From Sipunculus nudus (taxonomy: Eukaryota > Annelida > Sipuncula > Golfingiida > Sipunculidae), in the NCBI GenBank assembly GCA_026874595.1, contig CM049314.1, positions 34,110,229-34,174,228 on the forward strand: 64,000 nt of DNA, written 5' to 3'. A model generated the notes under the pieces. The model was given only the letters and a program-made list of their open reading frames with translations, ran no database searches and had not been told where the DNA came from. The translations under genes were made by a program, and so were the position numbers. Below are positions 1 to 11,318 of this stretch, piece by piece (position 1 is the stretch's first letter; each line of letters starts with the position of its first letter).

Positions 1-1925
1 AACGGTTATGATTTGTACCCTGATAAAGTTTTGACTAATAGCTGTAACTTACTATCTCCAAGAACACAGGTAAAAATGCGTAAAAATAGAAATATTGCAG
101 GTAGGCCCGCCAGTCGTTTGCAGCATATAAAGTTCTCAATGATCAATTAACAATCCAGATTTTAAGGCAATCGATCCAGACGTTCATGAGAAATCTGGCC
201 TTTTGTAGGAAGTTTTACTGTCTAGAGACTTGGATTCTGAGGTGCTGATACACATGTTTTCGCTACGTAACTATGAGAATAAAGGCTACAGTGACCTATT
301 TTTTATTTGCAAGGAGATTTATTCAGGATCTACCAGACTGCCAAGATTTGTGTTTCTAGCTCTTGAGGTTTTACATTTGTGCCCTGTTTCACGACGACTA
401 GACGGCCGACAAGACAACGGACAAAGAGTGATCGCTCAAGCTCAGATGACTTTCTTAAATAGAGAAATAAAAGCGTAAACATTAGAAAAGATAGTGGCAC
501 CACCAGTCTTAAGGAACTGATGAAATACCCCATGATCAATATGCATTAAAGGACCACGGCATTTAATGCATTAGTTATTCAAATACGGCTGCTTTTATAT
601 AATTTTTTTAATTATTTTGGGTACAATAATAAGTAACTCAAAGAATATATTTCACAACGTCCTAATGTCAAGTGTCCATGGAGATTTTTCAAGGACCTCC
701 CTGGATGTCAAGTTAGAAGATTCTAGGGCTAGCAGATACAATTTGTGCCTGGCTTAACTCACTGGGTGCTCAAATTCATGTTATTGGTCGAAAGTTTACA
801 AAATTTAGGTTACCATGACCTTATTTCAATATACATGGAAAGAATCATGGCAATCAATGCATTAGTTATTCAGATACTGGAGTTCTTGTGTCAAATTTTT
901 GATTATTCTAGGGTGTACTTACGAGCCCCATGGCTCGAAGGCTATAGGTGGCACTGACCTTATTTAAGGTTTTCAAGGAGATTCTTTATTTACGTCCATG
1001 GGTGTTGAGTTAGAAGTTTCTAGATCCAACAGTTACGATTTGTGTTTTGATAAGGGACGACCGGACGGACAGACGACGGACAAAGTGATTGCTATAACTC
1101 AGCTGACTGAAAGTCATTTGAACCCGATAAAGGAAAAGTTCAAATGCTAGAATCAAAAGAACAACCCCTGATCAAATCCTAGAACGAATAAAAAATGAGC
1201 CACCATTGACCAAATTCTAAAAAAAAGTGATGTAGTCGAGAATATACCATCCGAGTTATAGTGTGAAAGTCTGTGTCGAGGCCATTCGAATCAAAGTCCA
1301 TATTCTTCGAGTCCAAGTCATCTGTAACCCAGGTCCGAATCCAAATCCAATAAAAATCCTTATTAATTGAATGTTTAGTTACGTAGAGGTGAAGCTTGGT
1401 ATATACAGTATCTGTCGTAATATTTATCGTATGTTATTAGTTCGCACATGTATAGAAATGTCTTTATGATATATAACAGAGCCTTCGAGTACAGAGTCGG
1501 AGTCCAAGACTCTCTATTCCAAGTCGGAGTCCGAGTCCCCAAAAGAGTGGCCAGCGTCTATTATTATATACATCATATGTACAATCTTATATCAACATAT
1601 GTACATACAGAGTCAATATCATGGCAGCTCATGCTTTAATTAATAAGATTCCGGAGATTTTATTTGTTGGTTTACTCAAAATATTAAAATCTCAAGAGTT
1701 AAGAGTTAATCCTTAAGAGCAAAAAATTATTATTTCAACTTTCAATTTTGTGAACTTACATTAATTATTTGTTGGAAAATCTTGAACACTATTAAATGGG
1801 ATATTTAGTAAAGGGTATTTGGACCTTATGTTTACGATTTTGTGCATTTTTAATCGACGGCCGGACCACGGACGACAGGTGATCGCTGCAGCTGAACTGA
1901 CTTTCAGTCAGCTGAAGAAAAACAA
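1..1925 (+). repeat. Diverged interspersed repeats with GACGGAC tails
   Basis: No gene is supported here. Similar sequence recurs several times. The clearest part is a tail rich in GGACGGAC/GACGGACAA followed by a GATCGCT..AGCTCAG..TGACTTT hairpin-like end, at about 394-460, 1045-1117 and 1848-1916, with a fourth copy at 52897-52975. The phrase around GCATTAGTTATTCA recurs near 570 and 862. Such tails are common in bivalve repeats (my knowledge, not tested here). The short ORFs in this stretch have no recognisable domains and are treated as chance. Confidence 0.5.
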
Positions 1926-2150
1926 GTCACAGTAAGCTTGGATATGTATTGCAACTGAAAATCTAATATAGGTTTACAAATTATTTTGCTGTATTAATAC
2001 ATAGATAGGATCAGAAATCGTTTAAAATAATGTGATTTTTATACACCTTGAATCGTTACATATAAAGGCGGAAACAGAATGATTACCATAATCATACATC
2101 ACATTCCAACAGATTTTTAGACATACATAAATAAAAATATCTATGAATAC
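1926..2150. other. Intergenic, nothing recognised
   Basis: AT-rich sequence without a credible ORF. A minus-strand AATAAA lies just to the right (2168-2173) and could end the secreted-protein gene that reads leftward from about 7.8 kb. Confidence 0.3.
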
Positions 2151-2159
2151 AGCTGAACC

Positions 2160-2375
2160 AAATGGACTTTATTTGCCAGTTAAACATAGGTTTAATCGTC
2201 AAGTTATTTGTTTTTAACTTAAATATAAACATTTAAGTTGTAATCCAGTACACCAACAGGAATTAAATGTTATTAAAGATCAATTTATGGTCCATATCTA
2301 TGATGCTGCCCTCTGCCGGGCGATGATGAAATTACAGAAGTGTGTCTTCCTTTTTTTCAGCCGAGGCGATCCGAT
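2160..2375 (-). other. Possible 3' terminal exon (UTR) of secreted-protein gene
   Basis: A good minus-strand acceptor (polypyrimidine then GCAG) precedes 2375. The first base A would complete TG|A, a stop codon. A minus-strand AATAAA sits at 2173-2168. No other downstream exon that continues the frame convincingly was found. Weak; the gene may end at 3904 by read-through instead. Confidence 0.25.
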
Positions 2376-5300
2376 CTGCAAAAAAAATATTAATAAATTA
2401 ATAGATTAATATAAACAGCCTCTTCTAGAATACTTAAATATCACGATCATAAGAACATACATTATTTTTCAACTGCGATCATGTCACCAAACTGTATGCT
2501 ATTTCGATCACCACACAATCATTTGGTCTCCTCGGCGGTGCTTCAATTTGAAAAAAAAAATAGTCTAAAAACACAAGCTCCTGAGCGATCGTAGGGAGAA
2601 GTAGCAGAAAGAAGTAACAGAAGACCTTGTAAATCAGCTATGGCCAAAAAAAGGTATCAGTTGCAAATCTGTCACCTGTGACAATTATTCTACCAAAAGT
2701 CAGTTTTGGTAAACGATTTGGGGCAAACAGAAAAAAAGCAGAAAAAAATCTCACTGATGGTTTTTGTACTCAGGGGGACTGTAAACTAATATGAACATTG
2801 TTGATTTTATACACATAAGATGCTTGAATAAATAAAAAAATAAACTCACTTAAAGTGAACTCAATAACCCCTCCCCCCCCCCCCAAAAAAAAAAAAAAAA
2901 CTCAGGACATTTTGGGAATTGGCCCAGAAAGATTCGGTTAGATTTTGGTGTGAATCTGGCCAATAATCCGTTTTCAGGAAAGTCACAAATACTCAGTCAC
3001 TCATGCATTAATGATCCTGAGAATATGGGCTGAATAAGAAAATGCCCACAAGGCGGAGGCTTGTGTTCCTTGGAATGCAGATTTATTATTTTCCCATAAA
3101 ATCTGGAAAACTGATTTTTTTTTCGAGGTGGATATTGCAGCGCCATTTTTATAAATAATGTGAACTGTGCAAGAACGGGAAATACGCCAGTAATAATAAA
3201 TATATTAATTTATTAAGTTTATATAGCTCTAATTCAACACCATTGTTATAAAAATCGATCACTAAATGAAAAATAATGATAAAGTGTACTGACATAGAAC
3301 ATATTGCAAATGACTAAGTCATTATGTCTTATGATCACAGTTACAAATGACGAACATATAAAATGTCGCCATCTGTTCCATCAACCTGTAACCCACTGCT
3401 CATCAGAGAAAATTTTCTCAAAAGTTAATATTTTGCAATGATTTCACACAATAGAAGGCTGCATATGGACATGACGCCCTGATATCTCCAACTTTACAAT
3501 CATATTGCCCTACTTCGAAATGTAGCTACTAAAACATTTCCTTTAAAAATTAATAGTCTGAAAGGGGGTTATCCGGTCTTGTTACACTCCAGCTGTCCCA
3601 CCATCATGTGGCCACCATTTCTTGGTGACCGTTTTTACAAATGTTTACGATTTTCAGGAGTTTCCCTTCATATAAATTAGGCCCTTGTCTCAGATTTTCC
3701 TTGCAATAATTTTTTTCTCGATTTTCAGGGATTTCCCTTCAAATGAATTAGGTCCATATCTCAGGGTTTCCTTGCAATAAATATTCTTTTTCGCATGGTA
3801 CTTTCCACAGGTAATAATTTGCAAAAAAAAAAAAACAGGTTAACAGGAGTTTGGCAATTAACACACAGGTTTGAAAGGAGTATGGTAATTAGCATGACGA
3901 CTTACCATTCGCTGGCTGGGAGCCGGAACTTGGGGTTCGTGCGCATGCTCTCTTCTTCCTCCTCATCGTCATCAAGCATGGTCCTGACCACCTTCTTCAC
4001 TGGCTTGGCGTAGTTCGCTTTCCTGTTAGATGAGATAAGCTTTATCATTAAATATTATTAAACCTCTTAGTAACGTAGTCGAGTCCACAGGTGTGAATCT
4101 GAGGAAGGAGGCCGAGCACCCGAAAGTTTGTGTTCAACATCCTGCACAAAGCAAGTGTTCAAAAAAGGTGTCAACCATTTACATTACAACATGGGCGTAT
4201 ATACAGTGCTTAGTAACAGTTTTTAGACAAAAAAAAGTAATACATCAGTCACCGTGGCATTATAACAACCTTTCTCAGCAGGAATTAAAGTCATTATGTA
4301 AGGTTTCAGGACAGCGCAGGAATAGATAGGAACTAATTGGTCAACATGTATGAATATTTTGTCAATTCAAGTTGCAAAGCAGTCAAATGCAAATGACTTT
4401 GTCTTTGTAAAACAAAACTTCTGCACTTGCATTTTAAATCAGAGCTAAAAACACTTGATTTTAAAATGCAGGTTATTTTAATATGCAGTTCTTAAGTGCT
4501 GGCTTCACATAATAATTACAAAAAAAAATATTAACAGTGATGTAATACTATGTCAGTGGTGAATTCAATCACTACTTGTTTCTGCAGCTCAGAACCTAAT
4601 TAATTCATTACCGTAAACATACACATCCTGATATAAGATGGCAAAATAGAGTTATCGCATTTGCATTTGATGATATTTAATCGCATTTTCATTCGCGTTT
4701 GCATAAGATTTACATGTATTTGTAAAATTTACATTTGCATTTATATGCACTTAGTAGCACTTGAACCAAGCCCTATCACAAAGGAGCCATGATAACATGA
4801 CATTCAGGCCTTTCTAAAAAATAAACTGAAAGGGACCTGCTAGTCATGATACAAGTCATGATAGAACACACATTTCAAAGGTCGGATCAAAATACTTGCC
4901 TTGTAAAAGTATTAGACATCACAATATTATTTTTAGATTAAGTTGTTTTATAAATTAAATGATATTGAAAAAAATGTTGTTCCAACAATCATGTGCATGG
5001 TTGTTACCCTAACGACGTGAACTGAAATTTGAAGCAGTTTCGGCTACCGCAGTTTCCGCCGTCAAGCCGTCATGGCGGATGGAGAGGCAAACTCTCCCAA
5101 CACAATCAGCCTCTTTATTAATAACTGCTGCATGAATACAAGTAAGTCAACCGTGAATGTAATATCTATTATTGTTCCCAACAGAATAACGTCACTTTTT
5201 GTCTTATATCGGGAAAATGACAGTTCAACAAGCAGATGTAAGAATTGGCGTGTACTTCTATACTTATACCAGAAACCATCCGAACCCTCTATCATGTACT

Positions 5301-7767
5301 GCCATTTCAACGTCTTCAGTTAAATAAAAATCGACGTTTGGGTGTCTAAAAGTAGATCACTTTAATTCCTACCATTCGTCCATGAGTGAGTTATCAATGA
5401 CGGCCTGAAGCTTGACCGGCACACCCGCCCTGTCCACGGGCTTGGCAAACCTCATCACTTTGTTAGGAGCGTCAAAGCCCTGCTCCATAAAGAGCAGCGG
5501 CACGGGTCTGTTGCCATTTCGTGACCCTGCAATCAACAGGTTGTGCTTAATATCGCTAAATTATGTAAATAAACGGTGTAAATACGTTCATTTGCCAACC
5601 GGTAACTGACAAATTTGTCCTGTCTCCACCAAATGACAATCTTTTTACTCTTACCCTTAATAGACTGAGCCGTTTTACTTGTATTGACAATAACTGGTTT
5701 AAAGAGTAGACCCAGTTGTGGTTCTGTATACAACAGACAGCGGGGTCTAGTATAAAGGGTAGCTATGTGATCTTATTATAATGAACATGCATGGCATAAT
5801 ACGCTCCTCCTCTTTCTGAATTATATTACTGTTTATGCTTAAGTTTATACAAAATTTTAATCAAAACTCTAGAAGTTGTAAATATAATAAATATACAAGA
5901 AAAAACGCCTGGAGTATTTTAAGTAGATAAGATGATGTTATTGTTAAATGCGCACTTACCATGAGATGTGAGATACATCTCGTATTTTTTTTTTTGTTAA
6001 AATAAGTATGAAGATTTGCTTTAATTTAAAAATTTCCAGATTAACTACGAAGAAGATTAAAAACTAAATTGAACCACGGTTATGACTTAGAGCTACAAGT
6101 ACTCCATTTATATTTCCCATTATAAAGTGCTTCTCTTACATTACCTTTTTTGTTCCTGGCCTCTGACATAGACAGTGACGTCATTACAAGCACAAAAGCC
6201 AACACAAATACCACGTGACCTTTCATGTTGTTTACTTTTGTATGTCCGTCCCTGCCGTGCTACCTGAAAACCACACAAATGACATTATTATTCAAACCCC
6301 TTAAAAATTATTTTTCGTAAATATTTAATATTTGTAATCAGTGGTATTCTTTAAATATTCTTAAATTAATTAGCAACAATTTAATCGAATACCTACCATT
6401 CACGCGGGTGGTGTAATTCCAGATATAATTGTGGTGGTTTACTGGATTTAATGTTGTAACAAATTGATTAATATGACTTCCATTTCCATCATGAAACATG
6501 TTTCATCATAGGATATGTGTATCTATAAACCTGTGTTCCAATATATTAACATGGTGCTCCCCGTTTCCTGTGAATGAAGCATTATATAAGCATATTTTTA
6601 AAAAAATAGAGTTCAGTCGTTCGAATTTGTTCGATTGTTTTACTGATTATGAAGCGGGATGTCTTGAATTGAGTGAGAAGTGAATTGGAATTGAAGGTGA
6701 AATTGCATCCGTAAATTGGAATTCAACATAACCAAATGAAATTGAATTGGAATTTAGGGGAAAATTAAAATAATTGGAATTTAACTGAATCAAATGGAAT
6801 TTAATTGAAATTTACGGGAAAACTGTATGAATTGGAATTAAATTTGAATCGGAGTCTCCAGGCTCAGCTGAATTGAAGGACAAATGTTCGAGCTTTTATA
6901 TTCATAAATATAACATAAAAGCCTCAAACCTGTTTCAAGGAAAATAGTGCTGTTGCTGAATCACAACCACTGAGTTATGCGCATCAGCACGCTCACCAAT
7001 GAAATTTCCTGTTATCTAAAGACTGTAGTTACCAAAAGGCTAGAGAATTGTGAAGTGAATGTATTTTAATTGATTAAAATGTGATCTTTTACTCAATTGG
7101 AATGTTTTTCCAACACAGTGACAAGAATTAGACTCTAAGCTTCATAACACTTTTAAAATTGGATCTGAATTGGAACTTGCAAAATCTGAATTGAACCCTC
7201 GTCTTGTATAGAATTCCAAAATGATAATGATGTTGATATTGACAGGGTCGAAAAGCCCTGATAAAGTCATGGGTTGATTTTTTTTTATTTCAGTTCTTAA
7301 AAGTTATTATTTCGTCTTAATTTCAAAACGTCATGAAAATGCCATGAAATTTAATTTGCAGGCTGTCTAAAATATCTCTCATCCACGCTTTCTTTCAGTC
7401 GAAAAATAGTTATGAATTAATGCTTCGCGGCAACAACAGTTCGCGCTTGAAGTTTTTTTAAAGATCATGAATTTGTTTTCGATTATGAAAAGGTCAAGGA
7501 AAAATGCAAGAATATATGATCTTCTAGAATTTTATCAACCCAGATTGATAATGATAATATAAAAACACACAACCAGAAGACAACTTACCTGACGTTCTTT
7601 GCGGAGAGGGTGTGAGGGCGCAGTGAAGGTGAACACCCCGAGCGTCACCACACGTAGCTGAATGATAACGGGTGACCGAGCTGACCCCAAGGCCGTTACG
7701 CTCCCTACCCCACGACCAGCCGACCGTCCTAAACATCTCAACCACATCCACACACATACAGTTCTTT
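2375..7767 (-). CDS. Small secreted protein gene (unrecognised family), gene-level span
   Basis: This model was assembled by hand from a 5' leader exon (to 7589), a start exon (6263-6145, ATG at 6226), two coding exons (5526-5373 and 4022-3906) and a possible last exon from 2375. Phases join cleanly (82 nt, 154 nt, 117 nt). The product is about 117 residues. It starts with a classical signal peptide (hydrophobic core VVFVLAFVLVM, likely cleavage near SEA-RN), followed by a basic stretch NKKGSR, and has an acidic run DDDEEEEE in the last coding exon. Basic pairs (KK, VDR) could be processing sites, so a secreted peptide precursor is possible. I do not recognise the family. The exon structure and signal peptide are seen directly; secretion is inferred from them; the function is unknown. 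Confidence 0.6.
2870..2900. repeat. C-run followed by A-run
   Basis: A homopolymer C tract directly followed by a long A tract within the last intron or 3' region of the secreted-protein gene. Low complexity, no other signal. Confidence 0.6.
3649..3780 (+). repeat. Two-copy 71-bp tandem duplication
   Basis: GATTTTCAGG...TTTCCCTTCA..TTGCAATAAT occurs at 3649 and again at 3720, with scattered substitutions. It lies in the region downstream of the last coding exon of the minus-strand secreted-protein gene. Confidence 0.7.
3906..4022 (-). CDS. Third coding exon of secreted-protein gene, acidic
   Basis: The acceptor CTAACAG precedes 4022 and the donor GAATG|GTAAGT follows 3906; there are 39 codons plus 2 bases. 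It begins W-KANYAKPVKKVVRTM, continues with DDDEEEEE and ends FRLPASE plus TG. As in the previous exon, read-through gives TGG TAA (-ASEW stop). Splicing to 2375 would instead create a TGA split by the intron, giving -ASE stop. Confidence 0.6.
4098..4190 (+). repeat. Interspersed repeat copy (GCACCCGAAAG family)
   Basis: GAAGGAGGCCGAGCACCCG through AAAGGTGTCAACCATTTACA matches a second, diverged copy at about 43008-43098 inside a Kdm6a intron, in the same orientation. Origin unknown. Confidence 0.6.
5072..5323 (+). other. 83-codon ORF in a small duplicated segment
   Basis: An ATG in CCGTCATGGCGG opens an 83-codon reading frame lying inside an intron of the minus-strand secreted-protein gene. 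A diverged copy of about 5091-5350 lies inverted at about 13660-13960, also preceded by an ATG (ATGGAGACGAG). The shared part keeps frame (NCC-NT, KSTV, PNRITSLFVL, ENDSS) but also contains GTAAGT and CCAACAG, so it might instead be a 5' exon plus a short intron. No family recognised. Confidence 0.35.
5373..5526 (-). CDS. Second coding exon of secreted-protein gene
   Basis: The acceptor TTGCAG precedes 5526 and the donor GAATG|GTAGGA follows 5373. There are 51 codons, entered with 1 base and left with 2. It begins GSRNGNRPVPLLFMEQ, has FAKPVDR in the middle and ends in NSLMDE plus the split Trp codon. If the donor is not used, the next bases give TGG TAG, so the exon can also end the protein as -MDEW. 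Its AKPV...EW layout matches the following exon, suggesting an old exon duplication. Confidence 0.6.
6145..6263 (-). CDS. Start exon of secreted-protein gene: signal peptide
   Basis: The acceptor TTTTCAG lies just before 6263 and the donor AAAAAG|GTAATG ends the exon at 6145. ATG is at 6226-6224, in AACAACATGAAAG. It encodes 27 codons plus one base: MKGHVV, then a hydrophobic core, then TSLSMSEARNKK. Length and composition are typical of a eukaryotic signal peptide. The start was chosen as the only ATG giving a signal peptide that splices in frame to the next two exons. Confidence 0.65.
6660..6860. repeat. AATTGGAATT-rich repeat
   Basis: Repeated GAATTGGAATTGAA and GGAATTTAATTG phrases. A similar block is at 18065-18200, and weaker copies lie at 7080-7200. 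It reads as an old interspersed repeat or low-complexity tract; no coding potential. Confidence 0.6.
7589..7767 (-). other. Putative 5' leader exon of the secreted-protein gene
   Basis: On the minus strand a GC-richer segment ends in ACGTCAG followed by GTAAGTTG, a strong 5' splice site with the last exon base at 7589. A TATAAAA-like box at 7797-7803 puts a start site near 7767 by usual spacing. Two overlapping upstream ORFs (starting ATGGTGAAAAG and ATGTGTGTGG) run out of frame relative to the main start. The joining to the 6263 acceptor is inferred from order and strand, not shown by transcript data. Confidence 0.4.
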
Positions 7768-7796
7768 TCACCATCCCAATAGTATTTTAGGATTTT

Positions 7797-7803
7797 TTTT
7801 ATA
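7797..7803 (-). promoter_or_regulatory. TATA-like box
   Basis: Minus-strand TATAAAA within TTTATAAAAAAAA, about 30 bases upstream of the GC-richer leader exon, with CTATTGG (reverse CCAAT-like) nearby. AT-rich surroundings make chance occurrence quite possible. Confidence 0.25.
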
Positions 7804-7941
7804 AATATCTCAAATTAAATCTTGTTCTCTGCATGGACTTTTTCCTGTATTTTGTGTAAATCAAAATATATATTCAACTTATCTTAAGAATCTTTCCCGT
7901 ATTATCTGATTGTATGATTGCATTCCTGCATGCATGGGCGG

Positions 7942-7943
<2 letters not shown>

Positions 7944-8020
<77 letters not shown>
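7944..8020. repeat. (TA)n microsatellite
   Basis: About 38 uninterrupted TA units, abutting the left edge of the segmental duplication at 8023. Confidence 0.95.
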
Positions 8021-8022
<2 letters not shown>

Positions 8023-8023
<1 letters not shown>

Positions 8024-8573
8024 TGTTTGTTTCTTGAATATTGAAATGGATAAGGGGTTGCATTAAGTATATCTCAACAGGTCATTGATGACTGAATGTG
8101 TAATTTGTTGTTATTTTTTTTTTATTATATACTCTGTAACAAGTAAGAGTAATCATAATATCCCAAAATTTAAACGGAATGATGCAACTTGCATAATAGT
8201 TCTGCAAAATAGAAAATCGGAAATAACCCATTTTGTGAGTAAAGAAGAAATGTATTCTTAACATCTTTATAGAGTTTAGTCTCACGGGACTAACTCGGAT
8301 ATTCAAATTATAGAGTTACGTGTGATAAAATAAGAGGCCTAATGAGAAATGTTACCTTAAATAGTTCGTGCAGCATATGGTTTGTGAGACAGCAATATGA
8401 AGAAACTGCATGTATGAATTTATATTTTTTTATCATTTTAGTTTTTTTTATCTTGGATCATATTATATTATGCTCATTTGATTATGAAATTTGATTCTAT
8501 TAAATGCTTCAATGAAATAAGTCGTGTCACATTTTGAGGAAAATGCTAGTGACCTGATCCACTTTAATTACTT
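8023..8573 (+). repeat. Segmental duplication block A, copy 1
   Basis: 551 bp that recur at 9340-9890 with offset 1317, with no differences that I noticed and the same length. The small ORFs inside the two copies are identical. It starts directly after the (TA)n tract. No gene content recognised. Confidence 0.9.
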
Positions 8574-8574
8574 A

Positions 8575-9340
8575 AACTTGCCTTGAAACATCTCTTATCT
8601 AATGTATTCACCGGACTACATTGCCCTCTTCATTACATTCTTATCTACGCTTCAAGTGTATTTAGAAACCGTATAGTACATTGTGGTCATAGAATTATTC
8701 TGTCTATAATACCAAGTGAGTCGTACCCTTTTGAGTTCGATTCTGCGCAGTGCAGCTCGAGCCCGGCGAACGGAAAGGGTGGGGCAGGTTTTTAAGGGGT
8801 ACGGTGTGTAAATCTTTAATAGCCGGGTGATTAAGGTATCAGATGTGAGCATCCTTTATGGACATGTATAACAAGTCTTTATTTCTTAATCCATGTTGTT
8901 AACGGTGTCTGTCATACAGTCCAATTTTCAAGGTGTAATTGCTCACTGCTCATAAATGATGATTATATTTTTAAAGGTTAATAGCTTGTTTGTTTTTTTT
9001 TTAGAAAAATTAATAATATTTACAAGCTACGTGAGCAAAAAGTGCTACAAGTCTGAATATTCTCTGTGAATGGGGGTTCGGGGAGAAGACCCCACTAACA
9101 GTGGTGGATCCAGAGGGTAACTGTGGGAGCTATAGCTCCCTTCAGGGTTCTGGCCTCTAGGGGGGGGGCATTATGCAGCAGCTATGCTGGTCACGCATGT
9201 GTTGGTCAGTTGGATATGTCTCAAAGTCTGACTGGTGGACACTTACCTAATAACACAGCAAAATGATGGACTGAAATCTCTTAAATTCATTTTTTTGTAC
9301 TGCAAATTTCACAAGCGCCGATTGTGCTCAGGTATGAGCG
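8575..9340 (+). repeat. Segmental duplication block B, copy 1
   Basis: Matches 11319-12083. I see two substitutions (ACATCTC against ACAACTC near 8590; GTTCGGG against GTTGGGG near 9078) and one base less in a T run near 9000. It contains a tRNA-like phrase, CCGGGTGATTAAGGTATCAG, and the left end of an hAT-like element (CAGTGGTGGATCC at about 9101). The copy is cut inside that element at 9340, where block A restarts. Confidence 0.9.
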
Positions 9341-9890
9341 TGTTTGTTTCTTGAATATTGAAATGGATAAGGGGTTGCATTAAGTATATCTCAACAGGTC
9401 ATTGATGACTGAATGTGTAATTTGTTGTTATTTTTTTTTTATTATATACTCTGTAACAAGTAAGAGTAATCATAATATCCCAAAATTTAAACGGAATGAT
9501 GCAACTTGCATAATAGTTCTGCAAAATAGAAAATCGGAAATAACCCATTTTGTGAGTAAAGAAGAAATGTATTCTTAACATCTTTATAGAGTTTAGTCTC
9601 ACGGGACTAACTCGGATATTCAAATTATAGAGTTACGTGTGATAAAATAAGAGGCCTAATGAGAAATGTTACCTTAAATAGTTCGTGCAGCATATGGTTT
9701 GTGAGACAGCAATATGAAGAAACTGCATGTATGAATTTATATTTTTTTATCATTTTAGTTTTTTTTATCTTGGATCATATTATATTATGCTCATTTGATT
9801 ATGAAATTTGATTCTATTAAATGCTTCAATGAAATAAGTCGTGTCACATTTTGAGGAAAATGCTAGTGACCTGATCCACTTTAATTACTT
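9340..9890 (+). repeat. Segmental duplication block A, copy 2
   Basis: Apparently identical to 8023-8573. Its right edge joins segment U (9891-11318) instead of block B. Confidence 0.9.
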
Positions 9891-10148
9891 TTTTATCGTT
9901 GTACAAAGAAAACTGTCCAAAATCCTGGAATATCACAAGCAGACACAAAATGAGAGAGCAGTGGTTTCCATTGTTAAGAATTTTTCAGTAAATCAATAAG
10001 TGTTATCTGATCCTGAAAGCGCACAAACCATGAAACATGAACCAGGTTTGTAAACTGACCCCCCTGTTTTAATTGAAGACCGAACCATGCAACCTTGGGT
10101 TTCAGTAGTGTGGTCCCACTCCACTGATTGCTTGGTTGTCACATGAAC

Positions 10149-10386
10149 AGGGATGGACGTAGGATTTGAGGACGGGAGGTTTTACTGTTACATCGAGGGA
10201 CTATTTACCTAAAAAAGCATTCACGTGACGTCACGGTCCTTCAGGAATGTCAAAGGTCAATTCCAGAGAGTGTTTAATAAGATTCCTAGCTCCCAAAAGG
10301 AAGGGTAGTCTTAAATGCAAAAAAAAATGTATATTTTTCGAAGTAAAGGGAGGGTAACCAATCCACCCGCTCTTGATTCGCCCCTG
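10149..10386. mobile_element. hAT-like non-autonomous element, about 240 bp
   Basis: The ends form an imperfect inverted repeat (CAGGGATGGACGTAGGATTT on the left; CAGGGGCGAATCAAGAG as reverse complement on the right). The element is flanked by direct repeats CATGAAC at 10142-10148 and 10387-10393. End sequence of this kind is common in hAT-derived short elements. No transposase. Confidence 0.5.
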
Positions 10387-10732
10387 CATGAACCTCTAGA
10401 AAATCACTCGGATGTGACGTATGTCTTTCTTCATGCGTCACAGAGCGGGGGCTTCAGCCAGCCGTGACGTCAACAGGGTGGCAATCAGTAATGACTTCTT
10501 TATTGCATATGCTACAAATGCTACAAAGTGAAGTGACCGTGCGCTGATTTTAGAACGGGCGGGGGGGGGGGGGCGCTATACCTTGGCCTAGGGGCTTTAA
10601 ATGCCAGTATACTTTATACACAACTCTCCCTTTCAAAATTAGGGAAGAAAACTGAGCGAAACACAAAATCTGAGGTTAACGGGATCGGAACCCGAAGAGT
10701 GAAGACAACATAATGGTCTCAACAGTCAGACT

Positions 10733-11199
10733 TTAAAGGTGCCCATTCATCTACCATTTGAAAAAGAATTTATTTGATTCCTGGCTTCCCATTAGTATAT
10801 ATTAATGATATAAGGGTAATTTTGGATGTGAAAAGTTCTCCTTCGAGAAAGACGATGAACTTGTTTATCATTCAATATGTTTGTAAACACAGCAATGTTG
10901 ACAAACGGGAAAACATGTAACCAAAGGTGATAGGTTGCATATATATGCGGAGGAAGAAAGATCAGTTGTTACAAACGCTATTTGTAAAGCTCTGGCTTAT
11001 CTAATTTGCTGCCAGATGCCCTTGCTGAATTTGTTTTATTTTTGCGGGCCCCCACATATTATAAACACGTTGATATAAACAAAACAAGCACCCTGTGTGC
11101 GATGATATCCGTGTTTTCTAGCCTATTTTTATAAAAAAAAAAACTCTACGGGACTACCTTTAGTTTATAAAGGTCAGACAGGTGATTGGGCCCCTTTAA
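10733..11199 (+). mobile_element. TTAA-flanked MITE, copy 1
   Basis: 467 bp bounded by TTAA, with inverted termini TTAAAGGTGCCCATTCA and TTAAAGGGGCCCAATCACC. Related full-length copies lie at 47787-48256 (same strand) and 30525-30994 (opposite strand), all 467-470 bp. TTAA target choice is typical of piggyBac-mobilised elements; assignment is inference. Non-coding. Confidence 0.75.
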
Positions 11200-11318
11200 A
11201 ATCAAAATGTGTTGCATTTCAAGGAAGCACCTTCTGTTTACATTTCACATGCGCATGCTTACTTCTTATTCCGTGAAGTCCTTATATTACCACACAAAAA
11301 AAAAACATGTGTATATGT

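Larger units (their letters stand above)
9891..11318. other. Segment U, present in only one duplication copy
   Basis: 1,428 bp between A copy 2 and B copy 2 that is missing at the A1/B1 junction (8574). It holds an hAT-like element (10149-10386), a G run (about 10560-10573) and a TTAA-type element (10733-11199). No convincing target-site duplication frames the whole segment, so loss from copy 1 seems more likely than a single insertion into copy 2. Confidence 0.6.

Noticed and set aside
8082-8306. 74-codon minus ORF, identical at 9399-9623
   Set aside because: Identity comes from the recent segmental duplication, not from selection; no domain or start context.
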